From Candidatus Cloacimonadota bacterium (GTDB lineage: Bacteria; Cloacimonadota; Cloacimonadia; Cloacimonadales; Cloacimonadaceae), in the NCBI GenBank assembly GCA_017995405.1, contig JAGOIY010000004.1, positions 1-35,662 of the forward strand: a stretch of DNA of 35,662 bases, read 5' to 3'. The position numbers and the translations under genes are program-made. The notes under the pieces are model-generated. The model did not search any database. It worked only from the letters and a program-made list of their open reading frames with translations, and was not told the origin of the DNA. Of the stretch, positions 25,379 to 32,482 are shown in pieces; position 1 is the stretch's first letter, and every line of letters starts with the position of its first letter.

Positions 25379-28138
25379 ATGAAAGCGGAAACCCTTGGCG
25401 GTTGTTACAATTTGGCCCTGAACAAGTTTGCCGGTCGGATCAGGCCTCTCCGCGTCCTGATTCCAGTTCCGGTCTTCGGTATTGGATGTGGAGTCCTGGG
25501 CCTATCTCTGGCAAAAGTATCCCTTAAGATGGGAGAATACGCTTCAACACTCTTAAAAGCTTTGGAATACAGGGGTTACGACTCCACTGGGGCTGCCTTT
25601 CAAGGCGAGGGTGAGCATGTAACCCTGCTCAAAGATGTGGGAGCTCCCAGCACCCTGGTCAAGACCCTGGGCATCGAGAAACAAGCCGGACAGATCTTTT
25701 GCGGCCAGGTCAGATGGGCCACCTTTGGTTTTGTCAACAAAGTAAACGCCCAGCCGCATGAGGTGAAATGCAAACGCCATATCTACGGCGCTCACAACGG
25801 CAATATCACCAACACCCGTGATCTCAAGGTCTTCCTCACCAAAGAGGGCCACACCGTCCTCAGCGACAACGATGGTGAAATGCTGGTGCACAGCGTGGAG
25901 CACTATTTCGATATCGAGCTGAAAAAAGCCGGCGAACCCAGCGATCCCGAAGCCCGGAAAGCCTGCATGCGCAGAGCCATCATCGGGACCGCCGAAAAGA
26001 TGGTGGGTTCCTACGCGGCGGTGATCGTGGATCCCGTCACCCGCACTTCCTGGGCCATCAAAGCTGGCAGCAGTCTCTATTTTGGCATCGGTGAGGCGGA
26101 TGGCGTTGCTTTCAAGCTGGCCTCCTCAGATCTCACAGCCGTGCTGCGCTTTACCAAGATGCTGATCAATCTGCGGGAAGGCGAATTTGTGGAATACACT
26201 CACGAGTATTACCAGGTTTACGCACAGAAAGATCTGCGCTTCAAACACTTGAACCAACCCGATGAAGTCTATGCCACCGGCGCGATGATCACCACCCAGC
26301 CGGTCTATTCAAAACTGAGGGCTGAGGACGTGGAACTGCTGCCGGAGCATGAATACTTTATGGAGCAGGAGATCTACGCCCAGGTGGAATCCACCGGCAA
26401 GCTGATCAAGCTCTTCGCGGGAGGCTCAAACACCGGCAAACGCATGATGGAACTCACTCGCAGAGAAGGTATTTACGAGCTTTTGAAAACCACCATCCCC
26501 CAGCTGGTGGACGCTCCGGACCTGATCACCAAACGCCGCCACTTTGATCAGCTCTGCGCTTCCGAACAGTGGAAAAACTTCTACCAGCTTTCCCGCAGCC
26601 GCTATCCCGAAATCTTTGACGTGGCGGTCAAGGAAGACTTTGACAAGAAATACTTCTTTTCCAATGAAAAGAATATCTTTATAGACCTGATCGGTCCTGA
26701 GTTTGACCTCAGCCGCATCGCTCTCGCCAAGGCCCTGGACAGCATCTCAGAGCTGGACAGTGTGGAGGAATTCGAGCATGAGGTGCGGGATTTTCTGGCC
26801 CTGATCAAAAACACCGTCAGCAACAACCGCAACGCCTACACCATCGCCTGCGGGACCAGCTTTCACGCCACCAAAGTGGGTGCCCTCTTCTTCAACGAGA
26901 TCGCCGGGGTGGAGATCATCCCCATCCTGCCGGGTGATTTCAGAGGAGAATACTCCAACTGCATCAAAAACAACGACCTCATCATCGGGGTCTCCCAATC
27001 CGGCGAAACCAAAGACCTCATCGATATCTTCAACGACATCGACGCTTCCGGCCTGAACGTCCGTAAAGCTGTGCTGGTCAACAATATGAACTCTACCCTC
27101 GGCCAGGAAAAGAGCGACGTCGCCATCCCCATTCTCTGTGGACCGGAGATCGCTGTTCCCGCCACCAAGAGTTTCATGAACCAGATCACCCTCTTCTATT
27201 ATCTGGCCATCCGCACCGCGCAGGCTATCCTCGACGAGCTCCCCAACGGTTGGGACGAGGCTACGTTAGCCCAAAAAAGACAGCAGCTCGAGAAGCGCAA
27301 ACAGAGCCTCCACCGCATCCCAGACCTGATCAGAGAGACCCTGGACAACACCGCGGACGTGATCGATGCTATGGCCGCCAAAATCTATATGGAGCCGTCT
27401 CTGCACATTCTGGCCACCAAGATCAGCGGAGTGGCCATGGAAGGCGCCCTCAAGATCAGAGAGACCGTGCTCAACCATGCCGAAGGCCGCGAAGCCAGCG
27501 AGTTTAAACACGGTCCCAACACCATCCTGGGCAAGAACACCGTCTTTGGTATCAAGCATGTGCGCAACTTTGTGAGGTCCTTCGGCGATCTGATCGACAG
27601 CATCGACAGCGAGTCCCAGCGCCACTCCATCAGTCGCGAAGAGACCAAGGAAATGATCAAAGCCGTGGGCACCTATCTCTTTACCGGCAACATGCCATTC
27701 AACCTCAGCGAAGCGGGCAGCAAGCTCTTTAAAGGCATCGTGAAGGACAAGGATTTCTTTGAGCCCCTCTATCGCAATTATCCTCTCATCTACGTCACCG
27801 GACCGGACGAACGCGACGTCAATCTCACCGTCTCGCAGATCAATACCCACAAGATCCGCGGCGCCAATACCTATGTGATTGCCGAGGAAGACGATAAGCT
27901 GATGAAAAACGCCAGCTCAAATCCCAACGAAGGCCAATACTACGGATGGGCTTATATCATCCTGCCCAAAACCGGTGACAGCCTGCTCACCTGTTTTTCG
28001 GCTACAGCTGTGTTGCAGCTCCTGGCCCTCAGAATGAGCGTCCGCAAGATGAAAAAGCTGGACCGCATCAACATGCTGGACCATGGTGTCCATCCCGACG
28101 TTCCCAAAAACGTCTCCAAATCGATCACGGTGGATTGA
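25379..28138 (+). CDS. Enlarged GlmS-like glutamine:fructose-6-phosphate aminotransferase
   Basis: A 919-residue protein with the two-part design of GlmS, which makes glucosamine 6-phosphate from fructose 6-phosphate and glutamine. Glutaminase landmarks are CGVLG at C37, LEYRGYDSTG, VRWATFG, NAQPHE, HNGNITN and DNDGEM. Isomerase (SIS) landmarks are ACGTSFHATK near 489, SQSGETKDL near 540, ATKSFMNQ, EGALKIRET, EFKHGP and the C-terminal VSKSITVD with the catalytic lysine. Two oddities: the protein is about 300 residues longer than E. coli GlmS (609), with inserts of roughly 110-120 residues before SIS1 and within SIS2; and the nucleophile C37 is preceded by a 36-residue leader instead of a single Met. 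The ATG at 25379 has AGGA upstream. A diverged substrate is possible. Confidence 0.82.
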   Translation: MKAETLGGCYNLALNKFAGRIRPLRVLIPVPVFGIGCGVLGLSLAKVSLKMGEYASTLLKALEYRGYDSTGAAFQGEGEHVTLLKDVGAPSTLVKTLGIEKQAGQIFCGQVRWATFGFVNKVNAQPHEVKCKRHIYGAHNGNITNTRDLKVFLTKEGHTVLSDNDGEMLVHSVEHYFDIELKKAGEPSDPEARKACMRRAIIGTAEKMVGSYAAVIVDPVTRTSWAIKAGSSLYFGIGEADGVAFKLASSDLTAVLRFTKMLINLREGEFVEYTHEYYQVYAQKDLRFKHLNQPDEVYATGAMITTQPVYSKLRAEDVELLPEHEYFMEQEIYAQVESTGKLIKLFAGGSNTGKRMMELTRREGIYELLKTTIPQLVDAPDLITKRRHFDQLCASEQWKNFYQLSRSRYPEIFDVAVKEDFDKKYFFSNEKNIFIDLIGPEFDLSRIALAKALDSISELDSVEEFEHEVRDFLALIKNTVSNNRNAYTIACGTSFHATKVGALFFNEIAGVEIIPILPGDFRGEYSNCIKNNDLIIGVSQSGETKDLIDIFNDIDASGLNVRKAVLVNNMNSTLGQEKSDVAIPILCGPEIAVPATKSFMNQITLFYYLAIRTAQAILDELPNGWDEATLAQKRQQLEKRKQSLHRIPDLIRETLDNTADVIDAMAAKIYMEPSLHILATKISGVAMEGALKIRETVLNHAEGREASEFKHGPNTILGKNTVFGIKHVRNFVRSFGDLIDSIDSESQRHSISREETKEMIKAVGTYLFTGNMPFNLSEAGSKLFKGIVKDKDFFEPLYRNYPLIYVTGPDERDVNLTVSQINTHKIRGANTYVIAEEDDKLMKNASSNPNEGQYYGWAYIILPKTGDSLLTCFSATAVLQLLALRMSVRKMKKLDRINMLDHGVHPDVPKNVSKSITVD

Positions 28139-28144
28139 GTGGTG

Positions 28145-28621
28145 ATGAGAATCGGCCACGGCTACGACGTCCACAGATTGGTGGAAGGCAGGCCTCTCAT
28201 CCTGGGAGGAGTCCATATCCCTTATGAGAAGGGGCTTTTAGGCCACTCGGACGCGGATGTATTGATCCACGCCGTCATGGATGCCTTGCTGGGAGCATTG
28301 GCATTGGGAGACATAGGCTTACACTTTCCGGATACTGATACCAGGTGGATGAATGCCGACAGCCGAAAACTGCTGAGCCAGGTTGTCTCCCTGCTTAACA
28401 AACATAATTATCAAGTAGTTAACCTGGACGCCACGCTCATCTGCCAGGCCCCCAAACTGCGTCCCTTTATTGACGCCATGAGGACCAATCTGGCCTCCGA
28501 CCTCGCTACCGACATTTCCAATCTATCCGTCAAAGCCACTACCGAAGAAGGTCTTGGCATCAGTGGCGCGGGAGGTATAGCGGCACATTGTGTAGTCCTG
28601 CTCGAGGAGCGGAAGCCATGA
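28145..28621 (+). CDS. ispF: 2-C-methyl-D-erythritol 2,4-cyclodiphosphate synthase
   Basis: A 158-residue zinc enzyme that cyclises CDP-ME 2-phosphate in the MEP isoprenoid pathway. The hallmark [11 protein letters not shown] (zinc ligands Asp and His) opens the protein. [21 protein letters not shown] supplies the third zinc histidine and the phosphate site, and the end motif [11 protein letters not shown] is intact. It begins six bases after the glmS-like stop; ATG at 28145 was chosen over two upstream in-frame GTG codons because the family starts at MRIG. The stop overlaps the MobB-like gene (ATGA). Confidence 0.94.
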   Translation: MRIGHGYDVHRLVEGRPLILGGVHIPYEKGLLGHSDADVLIHAVMDALLGALALGDIGLHFPDTDTRWMNADSRKLLSQVVSLLNKHNYQVVNLDATLICQAPKLRPFIDAMRTNLASDLATDISNLSVKATTEEGLGISGAGGIAAHCVVLLEERKP

Positions 28622-29373
28622 AAGCTTTAGGAATCATCGGTTATCATCACACCGGCAAGACCACTCTGGCCACCTTCCTCATCTCCAGACTCTGGGAACG
28701 CGGATATAAGATCAACTCCATCAAAGACATCCACAACGAGGCCTACAGAGCGGACACGGAAGGTTCCAACAGCTGGAAACATGCACGTGCAGGCGCTTCC
28801 AGAGTGCTGGCTATCGGCACCCGTGACGCCGCCCTGGTGATGACCCCTCAGCCCAATCTGAGATCCGCCCTGCAGCTGTTTGACTGCGACTGGCTGATCG
28901 TGGAAGGCATGAAGGAAGCGGCCTTGCCCAAGCTCGTCTGCGCGGTCAGCGAAGCGCAGCTTGAAGAGCTCGTGGATGACAGCTGCATCGGCATTAGTGG
29001 CCCCATCGCCGGATCCATCAGCCATTTTAGGGGCTTGCCTTGCTTCTGCCTGGAGCGGGACGCGGTTCAGCTAATAGACACGGTATTGGAGAAGACCTTC
29101 AATATCCTGCCGCAGAGCGATCCAGAGTGTTGCAGCGCTTGCGGTTACGACTGCAACGCTATGGCCGCCCGGATCGTGCAGGGCACCTCAAAGCGTGAGG
29201 ACTGCGTGCTGGATGGAAAGCAGGAGCTAAAGCTGTTTGTGAATGACCGGCAGGTCTCGATCGTTCCCTTCGTTCAAAACATCCTCCGCGACACCATCAG
29301 AGCGCAGGTGGGCAACCTCAAAGACCTCGATCCCGATGGAGCGATCCGCGTTGAGATCAAAGCCAGAACTTGA
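28618..29373 (+). CDS. MobB-like GTPase with added iron-sulfur-type cysteine domain
   Basis: A 251-residue protein. The first ~150 residues match MobB, which helps attach a nucleotide to molybdopterin: Walker [12 protein letters not shown] at the start, KDIHNE, and the conserved WLIVEGMKE segment. A C-terminal addition follows. C172-x2-C175-x3-C179 with C196 further on, in a G/A-rich context ([18 protein letters not shown]), resembles a 4Fe-4S binding domain of the PF04060 type. The last ~50 residues ([24 protein letters not shown]) form another small conserved-looking unit. Start 28618 overlaps the ispF stop as ATGA with GAGGAG upstream. The thiF and thiS neighbours suggest a sulfur-dependent molybdo- or tungsto-cofactor job, but no molybdoenzyme is in the window. 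Confidence 0.8.
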   Translation: MKALGIIGYHHTGKTTLATFLISRLWERGYKINSIKDIHNEAYRADTEGSNSWKHARAGASRVLAIGTRDAALVMTPQPNLRSALQLFDCDWLIVEGMKEAALPKLVCAVSEAQLEELVDDSCIGISGPIAGSISHFRGLPCFCLERDAVQLIDTVLEKTFNILPQSDPECCSACGYDCNAMAARIVQGTSKREDCVLDGKQELKLFVNDRQVSIVPFVQNILRDTIRAQVGNLKDLDPDGAIRVEIKART

Positions 29374-29995
29374 GGGGCTGAGGAGGCGTTTCTTCGCCGC
29401 TCACGATCCCGTCATGCTGAAAGCCTGGCAAAACGCCTGCGTGGGAATCGCCGGAGCGGGAGGTCTGGGCTCAAATGTGGCGGTTTCACTCACCCGGGCC
29501 GGCATCGGCAAACTGGTGATCGCTGATTTTGACGTGCTCAGCGTGTCCAATCTCAACCGCCAGCAATACTTTATGGACCAGGTGGGGCAGACCAAGGTGA
29601 CCGCCCTCAAGGATAATCTCTGCCGCATTTCACCTTTCACCATGATCCTCACCCACGCGCTCAGAATCACGCCGGATAATCTGGATCAGCTCTTTGGAAA
29701 CTGCGACATCCTCATCGAGGCCTTCGACCTGGCAGACCAGAAAACCATGCTGATCGAATCCTGGCAGGAGCTCTATCCCCGGCGGCCTGTCATCGCCGCA
29801 TCCGGACTTGCCGGAGTGGGCAACAATCAATCTATCGTAACCACAAGCTGTGAAGGACTATACCTGATCGGAGACCAGTCCTCGGAGTTGAAACCGGGCG
29901 TCAGCCCAGTTTCCGCGCGAGTAGCCATTGTGGCAAATATGCAAGCCAATCTATGCCTGGATTTGCTCTTACAGATACCAAGGAACCTTTCATGA
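29336..29995 (+). CDS. thiF: ThiF-family (family 2) sulfur-carrier adenylyltransferase
   Basis: A protein of about 219 residues from the E1-like ThiF/MoeB/HesA superfamily, expected to adenylate the C-terminal glycine of the ThiS-like protein encoded downstream. Features are the nucleotide-binding loop GIAGAGGLGSNVA, the acidic strand VIADFDVLSVSNLNRQQYF with its arginine, the crossover region TPDNLDQLFGNCDILIEAFD, and ASGLAGVGNNQ. The Zn CxxC pairs of MoeB are absent, as in the short ThiF family 2. The start is uncertain: ATG at 29336 overlaps the MobB-like gene by 38 bases without a good ribosome site, and TTG at 29351 with GGAG nine bases upstream is an alternative. The stop lies in ATGAGCAC, the left copy of a repeat bounding an inserted element. 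Confidence 0.88.
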   Translation: MERSALRSKPELEGLRRRFFAAHDPVMLKAWQNACVGIAGAGGLGSNVAVSLTRAGIGKLVIADFDVLSVSNLNRQQYFMDQVGQTKVTALKDNLCRISPFTMILTHALRITPDNLDQLFGNCDILIEAFDLADQKTMLIESWQELYPRRPVIAASGLAGVGNNQSIVTTSCEGLYLIGDQSSELKPGVSPVSARVAIVANMQANLCLDLLLQIPRNLS

Positions 29996-30274
29996 GCACG
30001 GTCAGAGAGCTGCACGACGATTTCCCGCAGATTTCGCGGGTTTTGGCGCGGATTTCGCAGATGGTACAGAGAGCGGTGCTACAACAAGCACTGGTACCTC
30101 TCAACCCTCTCAACTCATGTAGCGTCGGATTCCAATCCGGGGCGTCTCTAAACCTTCTCAACCATATCAATATCTGCGTAATCAGCGCCAAAATCTGCGC
30201 AATCTGCGGGAAATACATCGCCGATTTGGAAATCGATGTTACGGGGTCCGGCGCTTCGGAGAATAAATGAGCAC
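29992..30274. mobile_element. Inverted-repeat element inserted between thiF and thiS
   Basis: ATGAGCAC occurs at 29992-29999 and again at 30267-30274, exactly where thiS begins. Between them lie 267 bases of non-family sequence. Its core has two 43-base arms, 30020-30062 and 30172-30214, that are inverted copies of each other with 38 of 43 positions matching. Both contain CCCGCAGATT and TTTTGGCGC blocks. Between the arms are further small dyads (GTGCT-ACAACA-AGCAC; CGGATT-CC-AATCCG), and beyond the right arm GATTT-GG-AAATC. The simplest reading is a short MITE-like or modular repeat insertion that duplicated eight bases of the former ATGA thiF/thiS overlap. No transposase or clear terminal inverted repeat is visible. 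A 92-codon frame crosses the whole element by chance. Confidence 0.6.
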
Positions 30275-30470
30275 CATCATTGTAAATGGCCACACGATTC
30301 CCTGGGAGGATGGAATGACCGTCCGCAGGGTATTGCAGGTGATGAACTACAGCTTCAGAATGCTGGTGATCAAGATCGACGGCAAGCTGGTGAAACGTGC
30401 CGATTATGACCACACTTTGGTGCCAGCCGGTTCCGATGTGATGGTCTATCACATGATCAGTGGCGGTTGA
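30267..30470 (+). CDS. thiS: ThiS/MoaD-like sulfur-carrier protein
   Basis: A 67-residue ubiquitin-fold sulfur carrier. The opening strand STIIVNGHTIPWEDGMTV, the middle LVIKIDGKLVKRADYDHTLVPAGSDVMVYHMISGG, and above all the C-terminal Gly-Gly are family hallmarks; the terminal glycine is the site of adenylation by ThiF and conversion to thiocarboxylate. Length is normal. No thiG, thiH or other thiamine gene is present in the window, so the sulfur may go to molybdopterin or tungstopterin, as suggested by the upstream MobB-like gene. This use is inferred. The start codon lies in the right copy of the 8-base duplication and overlaps the chance frame through the inserted element. Confidence 0.88.
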   Translation: MSTIIVNGHTIPWEDGMTVRRVLQVMNYSFRMLVIKIDGKLVKRADYDHTLVPAGSDVMVYHMISGG

Positions 30471-30496
30471 GTGAGATTGGCCAAAAAAATCCTTGA

Positions 30497-30521
30497 CCAA
30501 TTAAGCGTAAGTTTTAATTGG
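30497..30521. promoter_or_regulatory. AT-rich 8-bp inverted repeat after thiS
   Basis: CCAATTAA at 30497-30504 pairs perfectly with TTAATTGG at 30514-30521 across a nine-base loop. It overlaps a TTGACC hexamer (30493-30498) that could be a -35 box for the next gene, with only a poor -10. No T run follows, so an operator or promoter feature is as likely as a terminator. Confidence 0.35.
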
Positions 30522-30548
30522 GTGGAATATGACTAAATGGAGTTATGA

Positions 30549-30860
30549 ATGAATATTCACTTCCGTGATGTTCAGACAGGAAACGTGGAAGCCCGCGCGA
30601 TCTTGGAGATCGCCGACGGGGTCTTTTTGAACGAGATCACTATCCTCAACTACGAAGGTCAGATCACGGTGGAGTTTCCCCGTAAGAGCTTTGTGGGCAA
30701 GAATAAACGCACCTTTTACCTCGATATCCTCAGCTTTGAGGACAACGACAAACGCATCGTCTGGGAGTTGGAAATCAAATCCGCTTACAACGAATGGCGC
30801 AAGAGCAATAAAAAGATCCTGATTTATAACAAAAGTAACATAGATGGAGGATCGTCATGA
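30549..30860 (+). CDS. Small SpoVG-like protein, function unknown
   Basis: A 103-residue soluble protein with no signal or membrane segment. The pattern ARAILEIADGVFLNEITILNYEGQITVEFPRKSF followed by a lysine-rich loop and a terminal helix (RIVWELEIKSAYNEWRK) resembles the beta-sheet core of SpoVG, a small DNA/RNA-binding regulator whose core reads F-x-V-x-D-I-R-x-I-...-G-x-F-V-x-M-P-x-K. The match is by pattern only and the resemblance is modest. Start 30549 has GGAG six bases upstream; an ATG four bases earlier is out of frame. The stop overlaps the aminotransferase start (ATGA at 30857), so the two are coupled. Confidence 0.6.
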   Translation: MNIHFRDVQTGNVEARAILEIADGVFLNEITILNYEGQITVEFPRKSFVGKNKRTFYLDILSFEDNDKRIVWELEIKSAYNEWRKSNKKILIYNKSNIDGGSS

Positions 30861-32077
30861 TCACCGATTTGCAAGCCACGCTTTCCACCAACATCAAGGG
30901 TATGAAGCGTTCCGCTATCCGCGAGCTGCTCAAGTTTTTGGGCCAGCCTGGTCTGATCTCCTTGTCAGGAGGTTTCCCTTCACCGCTCACCTTCCCCACC
31001 GTCGAACTCAAAGAGATCATGTGTGAGGTAATGGACACCGAAGCCGCTTTCGCGCTGCAGTATGGCGCCACGGAAGGTGACACCCTGCTGCGTTCCCTGC
31101 TGGTAAACCGTTACAAGGCCGCCGGCGTGGATATGAGCATCGAAAACATGATCATCACTACCGCCAGCCAGCAGGCTCTGGACCTGATCGCCAAAATCTT
31201 CATCAACCGGGGCGACAGCGTAATCGTGGGCCTGCCATCTTATTTGGGAGGCCTCAGTGCCTTCAATTCCTATGGCGCCAATATGATAGGCATCCCGATG
31301 GATGATGAGGGCGAAGACGTCCAGATCATGGAAGAAAAGATCAAAGAACAGATCGCCCAGGGCAACAAACCCAAATTCATCTACGTGATCCCGGATTTTC
31401 AAAATCCGGCTGGTATGACGATGAGCGAACGTCGTCGCAAGGAAGTGATCGACATCGCCCATCGCTATGATATTCTCATCTTGGAAGACAGCCCCTATCG
31501 CGAGCTTCGCTACGAGGGCAGCCACCAAAAAACCATCTATGAACTGGAAGGCAATGGACAGGTGATCCTGCTGGGCACTTTCTCCAAGATCTTCTGCCCC
31601 GGTTTCAGGATCGGTTGGGTGGCAGGCCATCCGGACGTTCTGGATAAGATCGTGGTCGCCAAACAGGCCACCGATCTTTGCACCCCTCCCTTCACGCAAC
31701 GCATTGCCGCCCGCTACATCGAAAAAGGGCTCCTGGAACCCAAAATCCAGCAGATCCGCGAAATGTACAGCGTCAAACAGCAGGGCATGCTGAAAGCCCT
31801 GGCGGAGTTTATGCCGGAGGAATTTAGCTGGACTCATCCGGAAGGCGGCCTTTTCCTGATGGCCAAAGGACCTGAGTGGATCGATACCAACGCCATGTTG
31901 CTGGATTGCATCAAAAACGCCAATGTCGCTTATGTGGCTGGCACTTCCTTCTTCTGTGACGGTGGTGGCCAAAACACTATGCGCCTCAACTTCTCCTACG
32001 AGACCCTGGACACCAACCACGAAGGCGCCAGACGCCTGGGCAACTACTACAAAGACGTGATCGCCAAGCATAAATAA
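30857..32077 (+). CDS. PLP-dependent class I/II aminotransferase
   Basis: A 406-residue fold-type I transaminase of the group that includes 2-aminoadipate and aromatic/branched amino-acid aminotransferases. Conserved pieces are SLSGGFPSPLTFP at the N-terminus and the ALQYGATEGDTLLRSLL cofactor region. Further on are FIYVIPDFQNPAGMTMSERRR, ILEDSPYRELRYEG (the pyridine Asp) and GTFSKIFCPGFRIGWV with the Schiff-base lysine. The substrate-carboxylate arginine is in NTMRLNFSYE. It probably moves amino groups from amino acids to 2-oxoglutarate, supplying 2-oxoacids for the ferredoxin oxidoreductase downstream; exact substrate is unknown. GGAGG precedes the ATG, which overlaps the SpoVG-like stop. 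A terminator-like hairpin separates it from the oxidoreductase genes. Confidence 0.88.
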   Translation: MITDLQATLSTNIKGMKRSAIRELLKFLGQPGLISLSGGFPSPLTFPTVELKEIMCEVMDTEAAFALQYGATEGDTLLRSLLVNRYKAAGVDMSIENMIITTASQQALDLIAKIFINRGDSVIVGLPSYLGGLSAFNSYGANMIGIPMDDEGEDVQIMEEKIKEQIAQGNKPKFIYVIPDFQNPAGMTMSERRRKEVIDIAHRYDILILEDSPYRELRYEGSHQKTIYELEGNGQVILLGTFSKIFCPGFRIGWVAGHPDVLDKIVVAKQATDLCTPPFTQRIAARYIEKGLLEPKIQQIREMYSVKQQGMLKALAEFMPEEFSWTHPEGGLFLMAKGPEWIDTNAMLLDCIKNANVAYVAGTSFFCDGGGQNTMRLNFSYETLDTNHEGARRLGNYYKDVIAKHK

Positions 32078-32092
32078 GCAACGCAAGGACTT

Positions 32093-32135
32093 TCTCCCCT
32101 GGTCAGTAGCGAAGCCGGACCGGGGGAGAGTTTTA
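32093..32135 (+). terminator. Hairpin with T run between aminotransferase and oxidoreductase genes
   Basis: A 12-bp stem with one T-G wobble, TCTCCCCTGGTC (32093-32104) with 32118-32129, has a 13-base loop and is followed after one base by TTTTA. It lies 16 bases after the aminotransferase stop. It could end that transcript or attenuate read-through into the oxidoreductase operon. Confidence 0.7.
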
Positions 32136-32172
32136 TATGAAAACAAATACAAATAAGATAAATGGAGGAATG

Positions 32173-32472
32173 ATGCCTAAAAAGGTCGAGAAAGACAAAA
32201 TGGGCATGATCATTCGAGAAGAAGACGCCCGGGAAAAGATGGAAGTGGAGATCACCGAAGTCAAAGACCCGGGTGATACCGACTCTCCCGTATTGATTTA
32301 TTACAACTGGTGCAAAAAGTGCGGAATCTGCGTGGCTTTTTGTCCCACAGGCTGTTTGGGACGTAAAGCGGACGGCTCGCCATACGTGGCAGCCCCCGAA
32401 AAGTGCATTCACTGCGAAACCTGTGACCGTCTGTGTCCGGATTTTGCCATAACCGGCGCTAAAGACCGCTAA
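32173..32472 (+). CDS. korD: 2-oxoacid:ferredoxin oxidoreductase, ferredoxin (delta) subunit
   Basis: A 99-residue ferredoxin-type subunit with two 4Fe-4S clusters, CKKCGICVAFCPTG and CIHCETCDRLCPDFAI, each in the CxxCxxCxxxCP form. It carries electrons from the thiamine-diphosphate site to soluble ferredoxin. An N-terminal charged extension of about 45 residues precedes the clusters. ATG at 32173 was chosen (GGAGG with four bases' spacing) rather than an earlier in-frame ATG at 32137. It is the first gene of a delta-alpha-beta-gamma operon. Confidence 0.9.
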   Translation: MPKKVEKDKMGMIIREEDAREKMEVEITEVKDPGDTDSPVLIYYNWCKKCGICVAFCPTGCLGRKADGSPYVAAPEKCIHCETCDRLCPDFAITGAKDR

Positions 32473-32482
32473 GGAGATGAAC

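Noticed and set aside
25368-25486. glmS ribozyme or other riboswitch ahead of the GlmS-like gene
   Set aside because: The space before the ATG at 25379 is only 11 bases, and I could not identify the glmS ribozyme core in the leader-coding stretch.
29992-30270. 92-codon frame between thiF and thiS that overlaps both by ATGA
   Set aside because: It runs straight through the inverted-repeat element, its composition is repeat-like, and both overlaps are explained by the 8-base duplication. It matches no protein family.
30980-32152. 390-codon minus-strand frame opposite the aminotransferase
   Set aside because: An antisense shadow of a clear PLP enzyme gene, with no recognisable domain.
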